A stretch of 64,000 bases of DNA from Cytophagales bacterium (GTDB lineage Bacteria; Bacteroidota; Bacteroidia; Cytophagales; Thermoflexibacteraceae). The position numbers were made by a program, and so were the translations under genes. Position 1 is the stretch's first letter. Every line of letters begins with the position of its first letter. Shown here piece by piece: positions 16,491 to 25,586 of the stretch. The stretch spans positions 1-64,000 of the forward strand of contig REAZ01000010.1 in the NCBI GenBank assembly GCA_004294445.1, in the 5' to 3' direction. The notes beneath the pieces are model-generated. The model was given only the letters and a program-made list of their open reading frames with translations. It ran no database searches and was not told the DNA's origin.

Positions 16491-18911
16491 CTAATTAAAA
16501 ATCTTCTTCAAATCGTCCATTGATTTTACAGATGCCTCCATGACTCGCATATCAAAAGTATAGCTTTTATCCGTTTTTAGTTTCTCCAAATCTATTTTTT
16601 TGAAGTCTTCTTTTTGGAAAACAGCTACTTTATCATCAGGAAGTACGATAATCATTCTGTTTTCATCTTTCGGGTTGAAATAAAAAGCTGTATTTTTTGA
16701 CGCATAACTCTCTATTACTGCCGTTCCCCTATTGCCCGTAATCAAAAACAGTTTAGGAGATTGCCTCAGATGAGTGTTCTGCCCAAAATCAAAGTTGGCA
16801 TTGAAAGAAATCACATTTTCAGCATTATAAATTCGGTCGCAATTATACACGCCAAATTGATTTACACTAAACACACGCAACAAATCGGCTTCATCTTGCA
16901 GGCGTTCCTTGTCTTTGGCTATTTTTGCTTCGATATATGCCTTTTTCGCCATCTGATAACGCATATTGAGGGCAGTGATAGAAGGTTTTGTACTCGGACT
17001 TTGAGTCGTAGCCCCTAACTCTTTCTGACTTACTAAGGTTGAAAAAGAATAAGAAAAAATATTTTCTCCCCCGCTTGGCGTTTCTACAGTTTCGGTTTTG
17101 GAAAGTTTTAACCTCACAATGTTTTCATCATTATTTTTATTCCAAACTACCACACTGCCATTATCTTTAACAGAAGTAACAACATATTGATTATCAGGGC
17201 TTAAATAAGTATTAGCGACTTGCTTGCCTTGTAATACCAATTCGTCTATTGCTGTCTTGCTTTTCAAGTTGTAAACAGCAACTGCTGGTAATTTCAACGG
17301 TGCGCCCGTGCATAATATTTCGTTTCTTTTTACAAACTCAACAGGTTTGTTTTGTGAAACTACCAAAGTATTCTTAAAAAGATAGTTGGGTTTGGGAAAA
17401 TAAGAGCTGTATTCAGCATTACGCTCATATTCAGCAAGTTTATCTATAAAATTGCCCTTTATTCCGTATCGCATTGTTTCTCCGTCATGTGTTTTTACAA
17501 TGACCTCAGAGCCTTCGGGGTTATAGAACTTCGCTCCTACAAGCCAACTCTTAGGGGAATCCTTCAAAGTCAGCAAGTTATCTCCTTTGCTATCCCAAAG
17601 TTTGGCAGTTTCATCGGCAGAAAATGTCAGCACATAATCACCTTTTGTAGAAAACTCAACGCTTTGTATGGCTTCCGAATGCCCTTTAAATTGAGAAATT
17701 TTCTTGCCTGAAAAATTCATAATTTTCGCTTCGTTGCGTACGGCAACCAATAAATGCTGGTTGTCTGGGGCAAAAACGGCATCGTTCACCTGCTTAAAAT
17801 GATGCACAAATTTTCCTTCTTGCGTCCATAAATCTGCCCCTATTTCATTGATTACCAAGAAATGCTTACTATCAGGGGCAAAAACTATTTTCTTAACTTT
17901 GCTTGCACCTCTTTTGGCTTTTACTTCCTTTTTGGGCATAAAAACAGGGTTTACAAAGCTAATTTGTTCCCAATTTTCGTGCAAAGCCCATTTATTCCGA
18001 GTCAGATTAGGATTTTCATTTTTCACATCAATTCCCTCATAATGCCATTTGATTCCAGCATAAATTGCCAAATCAGGGTTTTCCTTGAGATTAAAATTGA
18101 GATGGAAATAATTTAATTGCTCTTTCTTACTCAGTTTGGCAATAGCCTCCTCTTGTTTTCTTAGCTGCCCCGTCCAAAGTTCAGGACTGCTTGCTGCCGC
18201 ATTATTTTCTTCGTTTTGCGTCTGATATAGCATATCTGCATTTGCTGTATAGATAGCTTCCAAAGAGTCTAACTCATTATTTTTGCGGTAGTTAGGCACA
18301 GTTTGCGTTTGCCCTAACTCCATCCATTGGGCGGGGCGTTGCGAATTGCTTTGAGCATAGGCAGGCGTGAAAAAGGAGTTCTGATAGGCAGTACGTACTT
18401 CATTTTCAGCCAAAAAATAATGATTAAAATTTGTTTCATCTGTAAAAGAAGCAAGATTTACTTTGAGTTGCTTGCCTTCTCTAAGATACACTTTTTGCCC
18501 TTTGTGCGTGCCTCTGATTTCAAACATTCCGCCCGATTCGAAAGCACCACTGTTGTTTTCTGACTTATAAGTCATTGGTATTCCGCTTGCGATGATGTCT
18601 GCTCCGTTGTGAAACTCTCGGTAGGAAAGCAACACTTTTCCGTTGATAGGATTGCCATTTTTATCGACAAAAGCTCCCTCAGGTACTTGGATTTCGGTTC
18701 CGTTGGCTAATTTTACGGTGGAGTTTCTCTCGTTTTCTACGGCGATTGTCTGAAACGGAACATCAGTGCTTGCAAAAGTTTGCTTAATGCCCGACTGTAA
18801 GGTAAATACCTCATTGTCAGCTACTTCTTGCTTTTGAATTTGGCGTTCCGTACACAGTTGCATGAGTAAGGAAACAATTACTAAAGAACTAATTTTCAAA
18901 AAATTACGCAT
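16491..18911 (-). CDS. WD40-repeat exported protein (probable lipoprotein)
   Basis: An 806-residue exported protein. The N-terminal hydrophobic stretch ends MQLCTE. The Cys could be a lipidation site, although Leu at -1 is atypical. Residues about 60-190 form a domain beginning with a beta-rich VPEGAFVDKNGNPINGKVLLSY pattern, of a kind common in Bacteroidota surface proteins. Residues about 320-620 contain WD40-like repeats (FAPDSKHFLVIN, FAPDNQHLLVAV, FSTKGDYVLTFSADETAKLWD, LSPDNQYVVTSV). The C-terminal 180 residues add further beta-propeller-like strands. Gly, Asp and Trp positions in the WD copies are intact. Its ligand is unknown. It is transcribed alone, converging with the GAF gene. Confidence 0.75.
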   Translation of the reverse strand: MRNFLKISSLVIVSLLMQLCTERQIQKQEVADNEVFTLQSGIKQTFASTDVPFQTIAVENERNSTVKLANGTEIQVPEGAFVDKNGNPINGKVLLSYREFHNGADIIASGIPMTYKSENNSGAFESGGMFEIRGTHKGQKVYLREGKQLKVNLASFTDETNFNHYFLAENEVRTAYQNSFFTPAYAQSNSQRPAQWMELGQTQTVPNYRKNNELDSLEAIYTANADMLYQTQNEENNAAASSPELWTGQLRKQEEAIAKLSKKEQLNYFHLNFNLKENPDLAIYAGIKWHYEGIDVKNENPNLTRNKWALHENWEQISFVNPVFMPKKEVKAKRGASKVKKIVFAPDSKHFLVINEIGADLWTQEGKFVHHFKQVNDAVFAPDNQHLLVAVRNEAKIMNFSGKKISQFKGHSEAIQSVEFSTKGDYVLTFSADETAKLWDSKGDNLLTLKDSPKSWLVGAKFYNPEGSEVIVKTHDGETMRYGIKGNFIDKLAEYERNAEYSSYFPKPNYLFKNTLVVSQNKPVEFVKRNEILCTGAPLKLPAVAVYNLKSKTAIDELVLQGKQVANTYLSPDNQYVVTSVKDNGSVVVWNKNNDENIVRLKLSKTETVETPSGGENIFSYSFSTLVSQKELGATTQSPSTKPSITALNMRYQMAKKAYIEAKIAKDKERLQDEADLLRVFSVNQFGVYNCDRIYNAENVISFNANFDFGQNTHLRQSPKLFLITGNRGTAVIESYASKNTAFYFNPKDENRMIIVLPDDKVAVFQKEDFKKIDLEKLKTDKSYTFDMRVMEASVKSMDDLKKIFN

Positions 18912-19068
18912 ATAATTGGGTTACATTATGTGGAAAATAAAAAAAGATAAAAAGCAAAGATTTTGTGTATGCTAATAATTCCTTTGCTTAAAATGCTTCG
19001 TTATTTTATATAATGTTAATAAGTACAAAAAGTAACAAGAAGTTGTAATTTTTTTTTTGAAGGCAATA

Positions 19069-19106
19069 AAAAAAACGCCACTTCCCAGATGAAATGACGT
19101 TTTTTT
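19069..19106 (-). terminator. Terminator of the pyrH-frr unit
   Basis: An A8 tract with CGCCA (19069-19080) pairs with TGACG plus T7 (19095-19106), with one mismatch. It lies about 20 bases after the frr stop on the minus strand and gives the U-run expected for frr. Confidence 0.6.
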
Positions 19107-19127
19107 CATTCTCTAACCTTTTTATTT

Positions 19128-19688
19128 TTAGACTGTTAGTAGCTCTTTTTCTTTGACTACCAGCATTTCATCTAATTTTTTGATGAATTTGTCTGTCAGT
19201 GTTTGGACGACTGCTTCAGCTTTTTTTACATCATCTTCGGGCGTGCCTGCCTTTACCAATTTTTTCAAAGATTCGTTGGTATCTTTTCGGATATTTCGCA
19301 CTTTTATTTTGCCGTCTTCGATGTCATTTTTTACCTGTTTTACCAGTCCTTTTCTTCTTTCCTCGCTCAAAGGAGGGAAAGAAACGCGCAATACACCGCC
19401 TTCATTTACTGGAGAAACCCCCAAATCACTGTTTTGGATAGCCCTTTCTATCTCTATCAGCGAAGTTTTGTCAAAAGGTTTTACCATGAGGGTACGTGCA
19501 TCGGCAGAGGTAATAGAAGCCATTTGAGGTAGTGCGTTCTGCATACCGTAGAAATTGACCATGATGTTGTCGAGCATACTTGGCGATGCCTTTCCTGCCC
19601 TTACTTTAAGCAATTCACTTGCTGTATGACTGATGGTTTTGTTCATCGAGTCTTCTGCGTCTTTCAAGTTCTTATTTATGTCACTCAT
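19128..19688 (-). CDS. frr: Ribosome recycling factor
   Basis: Splits post-termination ribosomes together with EF-G. The 186-residue length is standard. The family signatures are present: the N-terminal three-helix-bundle strand with LLKVRAGKASPSMLDNI, FYGMQNALPQMASI, SDLGVSPVNEGGVLRVSFPPLSEERRKGLVKQ, and IRKDTNESLKKL. It follows pyrH at a distance of 108 bases, the usual bacterial order, although rpsB and tsf, often upstream, are absent here. Confidence 0.97.
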   Translation of the reverse strand: MSDINKNLKDAEDSMNKTISHTASELLKVRAGKASPSMLDNIMVNFYGMQNALPQMASITSADARTLMVKPFDKTSLIEIERAIQNSDLGVSPVNEGGVLRVSFPPLSEERRKGLVKQVKNDIEDGKIKVRNIRKDTNESLKKLVKAGTPEDDVKKAEAVVQTLTDKFIKKLDEMLVVKEKELLTV

Positions 19689-19699
19689 AAATTAATTGT

Positions 19700-19796
19700 T
19701 TTGGTTAAATTATTAAACTGCTGGTTGTTAGTTGTTAATTGTTGAATAGTTAGTTGTTTTGAAAAAACTCATAACTTCTAACTCATAATTGATAAC
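19700..19796. repeat. Low-complexity tandem repeats in the pyrH-frr spacer
   Basis: The spacer consists of imperfect repeats of TTGTTAG/TTGTTAA-like heptamers (about 19725-19760) followed by AACTCATAA-like units (about 19765-19797). No hairpin with a U-run is visible, so read-through from pyrH into frr is plausible. Confidence 0.5.
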
Positions 19797-20504
19797 TTAC
19801 ATTGTAATTAGCGTGCCTACGGATTCTCCTTGCACTAATTTTAACAAATTTTCTGCAATATTCATATCAAAAACTACTATTGGCAAATTATTTTCTTTGC
19901 AAAGTGTGAAAGCGGTCATGTCCATCACGTTTAAGCCCTTATTAAAAACTTCCTCAAAGGAAACGCTTGTATAGCGTACTGCTTCGGGGTCTTTTTCGGG
20001 GTCGGCAGTATAAACTCCATCTACGCGCGTACCTTTTAGCACCACATCAGCCTCTATTTCGATGGCTCTTAGGCTTGCGGCACTATCTGTGGTAAAATAC
20101 GGATTGCCCGTTCCTGCTCCAAAGATAACGATTCTGCCTTTTTCCAAGTGCCTTACCGCCCTGCGTCTGATGAAAGGTTCGCAAACTTGGTTGATAGGAA
20201 TGGCAGAGAGGAGGCGGGTATAAAGCCCTACTTTTTCTAAGGCACTTTGCAGAGCCATGCCATTGATGAGTGTTGCGAGCATTCCCATGTGGTCGCCCTG
20301 CACCCTATCAATGCCGATACGTTCTGCTTGCCCACCCCTGAAGATGTTGCCACCACCGATTACTATAGCCACTTGTACCCCAAATTGAGCTACTTTTTTT
20401 ATCTCTTGGGCGTATTCCTCCAAGCGAGTAGGGTCGATACCGTATTTTTTGTCGCCCTGTAATGCCTCGCCACTTAGCTTGAGAAGTATTCTTTTATATT
20501 TCAT
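19797..20504 (-). CDS. pyrH: UMP kinase
   Basis: Phosphorylates UMP to UDP, an essential step of pyrimidine nucleotide synthesis (amino-acid kinase fold, hexamer). The 235 residues show [12 protein letters not shown] at the N-terminus, [43 protein letters not shown] and [18 protein letters not shown], all hallmark positions. It is the first gene of a two-gene unit with frr. A TATCTTTG box lies about 30 bases upstream. Confidence 0.97.
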   Translation of the reverse strand: MKYKRILLKLSGEALQGDKKYGIDPTRLEEYAQEIKKVAQFGVQVAIVIGGGNIFRGGQAERIGIDRVQGDHMGMLATLINGMALQSALEKVGLYTRLLSAIPINQVCEPFIRRRAVRHLEKGRIVIFGAGTGNPYFTTDSAASLRAIEIEADVVLKGTRVDGVYTADPEKDPEAVRYTSVSFEEVFNKGLNVMDMTAFTLCKENNLPIVVFDMNIAENLLKLVQGESVGTLITM

Positions 20505-20532
20505 TGGAAATTAACTTATGCTTTAAATTTGA

Positions 20533-20540
20533 CAAAGATA
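20533..20540 (-). promoter_or_regulatory. Candidate -7 box for pyrH
   Basis: TATCTTTG on the minus strand is an exact TAnnTTTG match 28 bases upstream of the pyrH ATG, in the spacer shared with the divergent UbiA gene. A -33 TTG at proper spacing was not found. Confidence 0.4.
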
Positions 20541-20595
20541 TTAAAATTATCTATTTCGTAATTCTTTTTTTTAAATTTGGGAAATTATTTATGAT

Positions 20596-21468
20596 ATGCT
20601 AAAGACTTCAACTATCCAGCACTTGCGGATTCCTTTTTCATTTTTTCTGATGCCTGTGTTTTTATTTGCCCTAAGCATTTCGCCTACTGTTGATTGGTGG
20701 AGGGCGTTTTTTGCTTTTATCTCCCTACATATTTTTGTCTATCCTGCAAGTAATGGTTTTAACTCTTACTACGATAAAGATGAAAAAAGTATTGGAGGTA
20801 TAGAAAAACCACTGCCTGTGAGCAAAGAACTGCTTACTGCCTCTCTGATTTTTGATTTGATAGGAATAAATATTGGCTTTTTGGCGGGTTGGGAGTTTGC
20901 AGTTGCCCTGCTCGTTTACGGCGTGGTTTCCAAAGCATACAGTCATCCTTCGGTCAGGCTGAAAAAATACCCCTTACTTAGTTTGCTAACGATAGCTATT
21001 TTTCAAGGTGGTTTTATCTTTTTAGCAGTCTATATGGCTATAAACCAAGTAGATAGCTCACAACTTTTTGAGCCTGCTGTCTTTTTGCCTGCTTTTCTTA
21101 GTTCTACTATGTTGCTCGGCTCTTACCCCATGACACAAATATATCAGCACGAAGAGGACAGCAAACGCGGCGACAAAACCATGAGTTTGTGGCTTGGTAT
21201 CAAAGGTACTTTTCTTTACACAATGAATGTTTTTGGATTGACTACCGCAGGTTTTGCCTATTTTTATTATACTTATTTTGGACTGCCTGAGGCGGTTAGT
21301 TTCGCTTTTGCTTTGTTGCCAGTATTGGTTTTCTTTTTTTCTTGGTTTCTGAAAGTAATCAAAGACAAAGAGCAGGCTAACTTTCACAATACTATGCGAT
21401 TAAACCTAATTTCGGCAGTTTGTCTTAATCTATTTTATCTATTATTTTATCTATTTCTGAACAAATAG
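20596..21468 (+). CDS. UbiA-family prenyltransferase
   Basis: An integral membrane protein of 290 residues with about nine hydrophobic helices. It carries the two Asp-rich prenyl-diphosphate motifs of the UbiA superfamily: NSYYDKDEKSIGGIEKPLP near residues 55-73 and HEEDSKRGDKT near 188-198. Such enzymes attach isoprenoid chains to aromatic acceptors (menaquinone, haem O, tocopherol) or act on other lipids. The sequence does not allow a choice of MenA, CyoE or another subfamily. It is divergent from pyrH and followed after 32 bases by a small secreted NTF2-like gene. Confidence 0.8.
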   Translation: MLKTSTIQHLRIPFSFFLMPVFLFALSISPTVDWWRAFFAFISLHIFVYPASNGFNSYYDKDEKSIGGIEKPLPVSKELLTASLIFDLIGINIGFLAGWEFAVALLVYGVVSKAYSHPSVRLKKYPLLSLLTIAIFQGGFIFLAVYMAINQVDSSQLFEPAVFLPAFLSSTMLLGSYPMTQIYQHEEDSKRGDKTMSLWLGIKGTFLYTMNVFGLTTAGFAYFYYTYFGLPEAVSFAFALLPVLVFFFSWFLKVIKDKEQANFHNTMRLNLISAVCLNLFYLLFYLFLNK

Positions 21469-21500
21469 TTTGTTTTTCTAACCTCAATTTTAAAATTTTT

Positions 21501-21935
21501 ATGACAAAGAAAATAACTTTTTTAGGACTCTTTTTACTCATTTCTTCATTCTTACTTGCTCAAAATAACAAAAATTGGAGTCAAGTGAGCGATATTTTGG
21601 CAGTGCAAGAAAAGGCGTGGAACGAAGGAAGCATAGATGCCTTCATGCAAGGATATTGGAAAAACGATAGTCTGAAATTTATAGGCAAAAACGGTGTAGT
21701 GTATGGCTGGCAAAATACTTTTGACCGTTATAAAAAGAATTATCCCGACCGAGCTACTATGGGTGTCTTGAAGTTCGAGGTAGTTTCCAAAGAACAAATG
21801 GGCAAGGAAGTCTATTTTGTAGTAGGAAAGTGGCATCTGAAACGTGAAGAAAAAGGTGATGTTGGTGGTTATTTCTCGCTCATTTTCAGAAAGATAAAAG
21901 GCAAGTGGTACATAGTGGCAGACCACACAAGCTAA
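21501..21935 (+). CDS. Secreted NTF2-like (DUF4440/SnoaL-type) protein
   Basis: A 144-residue protein with a clear signal peptide (about 1-20, ending LLAQ) and an alpha+beta cone-fold pattern: ILAVQEKAWNEGSIDAFMQGYWKNDSLKFIG, then GWQNTFDRYKKNYPD, and a C-terminal FSLIFRKIKGKWYIVADHTS strand pair typical of DUF4440 proteins. Members bind small ligands or act as small hydrolases or isomerases. No catalytic residue can be assigned. It is probably periplasmic and probably co-transcribed with the UbiA gene. Confidence 0.72.
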   Translation: MTKKITFLGLFLLISSFLLAQNNKNWSQVSDILAVQEKAWNEGSIDAFMQGYWKNDSLKFIGKNGVVYGWQNTFDRYKKNYPDRATMGVLKFEVVSKEQMGKEVYFVVGKWHLKREEKGDVGGYFSLIFRKIKGKWYIVADHTS

Positions 21936-22085
21936 CTTAAGTAGGGTGATGTTGTGAAAAATTACTATCAAAGGCTTACCTTTGCAGGTGAAAGAAAAAA
22001 CTATGCAAACGCTCTTTTCGTAAAATAGGAGAGGAGTTATCCAAATAGCAGATAGTTTTTTTATAACCTTTACCAAATAAACAAC

Positions 22086-22829
22086 ATGACTACTTTGAGT
22101 TTTAATATGCGACAAGACTACGCAAACTATACTGCCGAAGACCATCAGGTTTGGCAGTTGCTTTTTGACAGGCAGATGATGCAGTTGCCCAGTTTGGCTT
22201 CGAGGGCTTATTTAGAAGGCATTGCCGCCATAGGTTTTACCCGCGAGCGTATCCCAAATTATGAGGAAACTAACAAGCATCTGATGAATATAACGGGCTG
22301 GAGCGTAGAGGTAGTAAAAGGGCTAATCCCTAACAAAGAATTTTTTGAACTCCTCCTTACCAAACGCTTCCCCGCTTCTACTTGGCTCAGAAAGTTAGCC
22401 CAATTAGATTATTTGGAAGAGCCTGATATGTTCCATGATACTTTTGGGCATATTCCTATGCTCACTAACCATGATTTTTGTGGCTTTTTAAAAGAACTTA
22501 GCCGCATTGCTTTGCGATTTTTGGATAGCGAAGTAGGTGTTGAGATGATAGCAAGACTCTATTGGTACACAGTAGAATTTGGTTTAATCCAAGACCCCGA
22601 AGGCTTGAAAATTTATGGGGCGGGCATCATTTCATCAAGCGGAGAGTCGGTATATAGCCTAAGTGATAAACCTCAGAAAGCACCGTTTGATGTACTTACT
22701 ATTGTAAATACGCCTTATATCAGAGATAAATTCCAAGAAAAATATTTTGTAATTAATTCGTATAGAGAACTTTACGAATCTTTGCCTATATTAGAAAAAA
22801 TTTTAGAGCAGGAATTGATGCAGGCATAA
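22086..22829 (+). CDS. phhA: Phenylalanine 4-monooxygenase
   Basis: Hydroxylates phenylalanine to tyrosine with a pterin cofactor and non-haem iron. The 247-residue catalytic domain lacks a regulatory ACT domain, as in other bacterial enzymes. The iron ligands are visible: His117 and His122 in FHDTFGH and Glu164 in YWYTVEFGL. Other conserved segments are REFPAS-like RFPASTWLRKL and the GAGIISSSGES loop. It stands alone, 150 bases after the NTF2-like gene. It could serve phenylalanine catabolism or tyrosine supply for aryl pigments (inference). Confidence 0.93.
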   Translation: MTTLSFNMRQDYANYTAEDHQVWQLLFDRQMMQLPSLASRAYLEGIAAIGFTRERIPNYEETNKHLMNITGWSVEVVKGLIPNKEFFELLLTKRFPASTWLRKLAQLDYLEEPDMFHDTFGHIPMLTNHDFCGFLKELSRIALRFLDSEVGVEMIARLYWYTVEFGLIQDPEGLKIYGAGIISSSGESVYSLSDKPQKAPFDVLTIVNTPYIRDKFQEKYFVINSYRELYESLPILEKILEQELMQA

Positions 22830-22879
22830 ATCGCACTATTTTATACTATCTAATTGTAGTGATTATCCAAATTTTGTAT

Positions 22880-22887
22880 TAATTTTG
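22880..22887 (+). promoter_or_regulatory. Candidate -7 box for the M20 dipeptidase gene
   Basis: TAATTTTG matches TAnnTTTG, with TTG at 22854-22856 (23-base spacer). It lies 37 bases upstream of the ATG at 22925. Confidence 0.35.
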
Positions 22888-22924
22888 GCACATAAAAAAA
22901 TATAAAAACCTCCAATTTTGCAAT

Positions 22925-24301
22925 ATGGCAACAACGGTAAACCAATACATAGAACAGCACAAAGACAGATTTTTAAATGAACTTTTGGACTTGCTCCGTA
23001 TTCCTTCGGTAAGTACGGATAAAAAGTTTAAATCGGATATTATAAATGCTGCTAACTTCTTGAAAGATAGATTAGTAGCGGCTGGAGCAGACCAAGTAGA
23101 GGTATGCCCTACCAATGGAAACCCAATTGTTTATGGCGAAAAATTGATAGGAAAAGATTTGCCGACGGTTTTGGTTTACGGACACTATGACGTACAGCCC
23201 GCTGACCCCGAAAATCTTTGGGATACACCTCCGTTCGAACCTACTATCAGGAACGGAAATATCTATGCCAGAGGGGCTTGCGATGACAAAGGGCAGATTT
23301 ATATGCACGTCAAAGCCTTTGAGTACATGATTTCGAATGGTCAGTTGCCTTGCAATATCAAGTTTATGTTTGAAGGCGAAGAAGAGATAGGCTCAGTACA
23401 TTTGGCTGAATTTGTGAGGGCAAACAGGGAAAAACTCAAGGCAGATGTGATTTTGATTTCGGATACAAGCATGATTTCCAATGAAGTACCCTCCATAGCT
23501 ACAGGTTTGAGAGGGCTTTCTTATATGGAAGTTGAGGTTACTGGACCTAATCGTGATTTACATTCGGGTGTGTATGGTGGTGCTGTAGAAAACCCTATCA
23601 ATGTACTTTGCGAAATGATTGCTTCGTTGAAAGACAAAGACGGCAAAATTACCATCCCTCATTTCTACGACAAAGTGGAAGAACTTAGCCTTGAGGAACG
23701 CAATGCAATGGCAGAAGCTCCATTCAATTTAGAGGAGTATAAAAGAGAATTGGATATTGCCGAAGTATTTGGCGAGAAGGGTTATGACACTTCTGAGCGT
23801 GCCTCTATCCGCCCAACTTTGGACGTAAATGGCATTTGGGGCGGCTATACGGGCGAAGGGGCAAAAACAGTATTGCCTTCAAAGGCTTATGCAAAGATTT
23901 CTATGCGTTTGGTACCGCACCAAACTTCTGATGAAATTTCACAACTATTTGCAAATCATTTCGCAGCTATAGCCCCGAAAACGGTCAAAGTCAAAGTAGA
24001 TTTCCATCATGGCGGCGAGCCTATTGTAGTTTCCATAGATTCGGTAGCTTACCGAGCCGCCGAGCGTGCTTGCGAAGCTACTTTTGGTAGGAAACCTATT
24101 CCGAAGCGTGAAGGTGGCAGTATTCCTATAGTAGCAATGTTTAAGCGTGAGTTAGGTTTGGATTCTTTGCTCTTGGGTTTTGGCTTAGATTCTGATGCAA
24201 TTCACTCTCCTAATGAGCATTATGGCATATTTAACTACTTCAAAGGCATAGAAACTATCCCTTATTTTTACCAATACTATGTGGAAATGAGTAAAAAGTA
24301 A
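22925..24301 (+). CDS. M20-family dipeptidase
   Basis: A dinuclear zinc exopeptidase of 458 residues, cytoplasmic (no signal peptide). Metal and catalytic residues are in place: His87 and Asp89 in YGHYDVQP, Asp120 in GACDDKGQ, the Glu pair in FEGEEEIGS (about 150-156), Asp in LISDT, and a C-terminal His in HSPNEHYG. The dimerisation domain starts at about residue 195 (GLRGLSYMEVEVTGPNRDLHSG). It belongs to the carnosinase/cytosolic nonspecific dipeptidase-like branch. It is followed by a hairpin terminator. The exact dipeptide preference cannot be read. Confidence 0.92.
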   Translation: MATTVNQYIEQHKDRFLNELLDLLRIPSVSTDKKFKSDIINAANFLKDRLVAAGADQVEVCPTNGNPIVYGEKLIGKDLPTVLVYGHYDVQPADPENLWDTPPFEPTIRNGNIYARGACDDKGQIYMHVKAFEYMISNGQLPCNIKFMFEGEEEIGSVHLAEFVRANREKLKADVILISDTSMISNEVPSIATGLRGLSYMEVEVTGPNRDLHSGVYGGAVENPINVLCEMIASLKDKDGKITIPHFYDKVEELSLEERNAMAEAPFNLEEYKRELDIAEVFGEKGYDTSERASIRPTLDVNGIWGGYTGEGAKTVLPSKAYAKISMRLVPHQTSDEISQLFANHFAAIAPKTVKVKVDFHHGGEPIVVSIDSVAYRAAERACEATFGRKPIPKREGGSIPIVAMFKRELGLDSLLLGFGLDSDAIHSPNEHYGIFNYFKGIETIPYFYQYYVEMSKK

Positions 24302-24320
24302 TTTTTTTAGGATAAATATT

Positions 24321-24353
24321 AAAGAGTAGCTGACAACGATGGGGCTGCTCTTT
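24321..24353 (+). terminator. Intrinsic terminator after the M20 dipeptidase
   Basis: AAAGAGTAGC (24321-24330) pairs with GCTGCTCTTT (24344-24353), with one G-T wobble. The loop is 13 bases and is followed by a T-rich run (TTTATTTTTTTG). Confidence 0.65.
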
Positions 24354-24364
24354 TTATTTTTTTG

Positions 24365-24372
24365 TATCTTTG
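24365..24372 (+). promoter_or_regulatory. Candidate -7 box for the rhodanese-thioredoxin gene
   Basis: TATCTTTG is an exact TAnnTTTG match immediately downstream of the terminator, implying a leader of about 75 bases before the ATG at 24453. No good -33 element is seen. Confidence 0.4.
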
Positions 24373-24452
24373 TAACAAAAGTTGCGCAGAGGTGAAATAA
24401 ATATAAGTAAACTTGCGCTCAAATATTCTATTAAAATCAAATATCACATCAC

Positions 24453-25154
24453 ATGAAATATTTTTGTTCATTACTTTTCATTTTATTTTTTGCTGCCTGC
24501 CAGTCAGGAACGAGCCAAAGCACCCAAAAATTAGAAGTTGATGCCTTTGAAAAGCAGTTAGCAACTTCTACTAATTTCCAGTTGGTAGATGTCCGTACGG
24601 CAGACGAATACAAGGCAAATCACCTAAAAGGTGCGCTTAATATAGACTATACAGCAGACACTTTTGAAAAATTTATTCAGTCTTTGGATAAAAACAAGCC
24701 TACTTTTGTGTATTGTCTGTCAGGCGGACGCAGTGCTTCTGCTGCCAAAGTATTGGCACAGAAAGGTTTCAAAGAAATTTACGAAATGAAAGGCGGCATG
24801 GGTGCATGGAAAGCAGGCAACAAACCTTACGAAGCCGTCATAAAAAAAGCAGGTATGAGTATGGCAGATTTTAACAAAGAATTAGCCACGCAAAAATTAG
24901 TATTGGTAGATTTCAATGCCAAATGGTGCGCTCCCTGCCAAAAAATGCTGCCAATGGTAACAGAGTTATCAAAGACTTACAAAGACAAACTTACCTTGCT
25001 CAAAATAGATTATGATGAGAACGAGGACTTAGTGAAAAGCTTGAAAGTCAGTGAGATACCTTTGTTACTTATCTATAAAAATGGGAAAGTAATTTGGCAA
25101 AAAATAGGATTGACCGAAAAAAGTGAATTAGAAAAAATTATTGGAGCTAACTAA
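24453..25154 (+). CDS. Rhodanese-thioredoxin fusion lipoprotein
   Basis: A 233-residue envelope protein. The leader ends in the lipobox FFAAC with Cys16 as lipid attachment site. Residues about 27-128 form a rhodanese domain with active-site Cys88 in YCLSGGRSASAA. Residues about 132-233 form a thioredoxin domain with the redox pair WCAPC (Cys159, Cys162) and the cis-proline Pro203 in EIPLLL. Both active sites are intact. Such a pairing suggests handling of sulfane sulfur or persulfides at the membrane, with the thioredoxin domain releasing or reducing the product (inference). The DUF983 gene starts 1 base after its stop. Confidence 0.88.
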   Translation: MKYFCSLLFILFFAACQSGTSQSTQKLEVDAFEKQLATSTNFQLVDVRTADEYKANHLKGALNIDYTADTFEKFIQSLDKNKPTFVYCLSGGRSASAAKVLAQKGFKEIYEMKGGMGAWKAGNKPYEAVIKKAGMSMADFNKELATQKLVLVDFNAKWCAPCQKMLPMVTELSKTYKDKLTLLKIDYDENEDLVKSLKVSEIPLLLIYKNGKVIWQKIGLTEKSELEKIIGAN

Positions 25155-25155
25155 A

Positions 25156-25569
25156 ATGGAAAAAAACAGTACTACGCCAAGCCAACTTTTAGCGATGGCG
25201 CAGTGTAAATGCCCGCGCTGCCGCAAAGGTAGAATATTTGAGTATTCGGCGTTAAACCTGCCAAAATTTGCCAAAACGTATGGACATTGCCCTGTTTGCG
25301 ATTTGCGATTTGAGCGCGAGCCGGGTTTTTTCGTAGGTGCTATGTATTTTGGCTATGCCATAAGCATTGCTACTTTTGTAACTGTTGCGGTTGCAATCGT
25401 AATATTAAGCACCGTTTTTCAGTTCCAAACCAGCGTTTCCTTGTACGTTACCAGCATTATTACGGTTACATTGCTAATGGCACCCGTCAATTTCAGGTAT
25501 TCGCGCGTGCTGATGCTATATTTTTTTGGCGGAGATGATGCCAAATATCAGGCTGATGCTGCCAAATAA
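25156..25569 (+). CDS. DUF983 membrane protein with zinc-ribbon-like N-terminus
   Basis: A 137-residue protein. The N-terminus carries two Cys clusters, CKCPRC (17-22) and CPVC (45-48), like a zinc ribbon. FEREPGFFVGAMYFGYA, the DUF983 signature, follows, and then two membrane helices (about 58-85 and 90-115). The frame is open five codons earlier, but the ATG at 25156, 1 base after the preceding stop, is the likely start. Function of DUF983 is unknown. Coupling with the rhodanese-thioredoxin lipoprotein suggests a redox or metal-related membrane role (inference). Confidence 0.82.
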   Translation: MEKNSTTPSQLLAMAQCKCPRCRKGRIFEYSALNLPKFAKTYGHCPVCDLRFEREPGFFVGAMYFGYAISIATFVTVAVAIVILSTVFQFQTSVSLYVTSIITVTLLMAPVNFRYSRVLMLYFFGGDDAKYQADAAK

Positions 25570-25586
25570 GTTATATATTCGTAGCT

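Noticed and set aside
21552-22145. 197-codon minus-strand open frame covering the NTF2-like gene and the following spacer
   Set aside because: It overlaps a gene with a clear signal peptide and family pattern and runs into the phenylalanine hydroxylase start. The translated sequence looks random.
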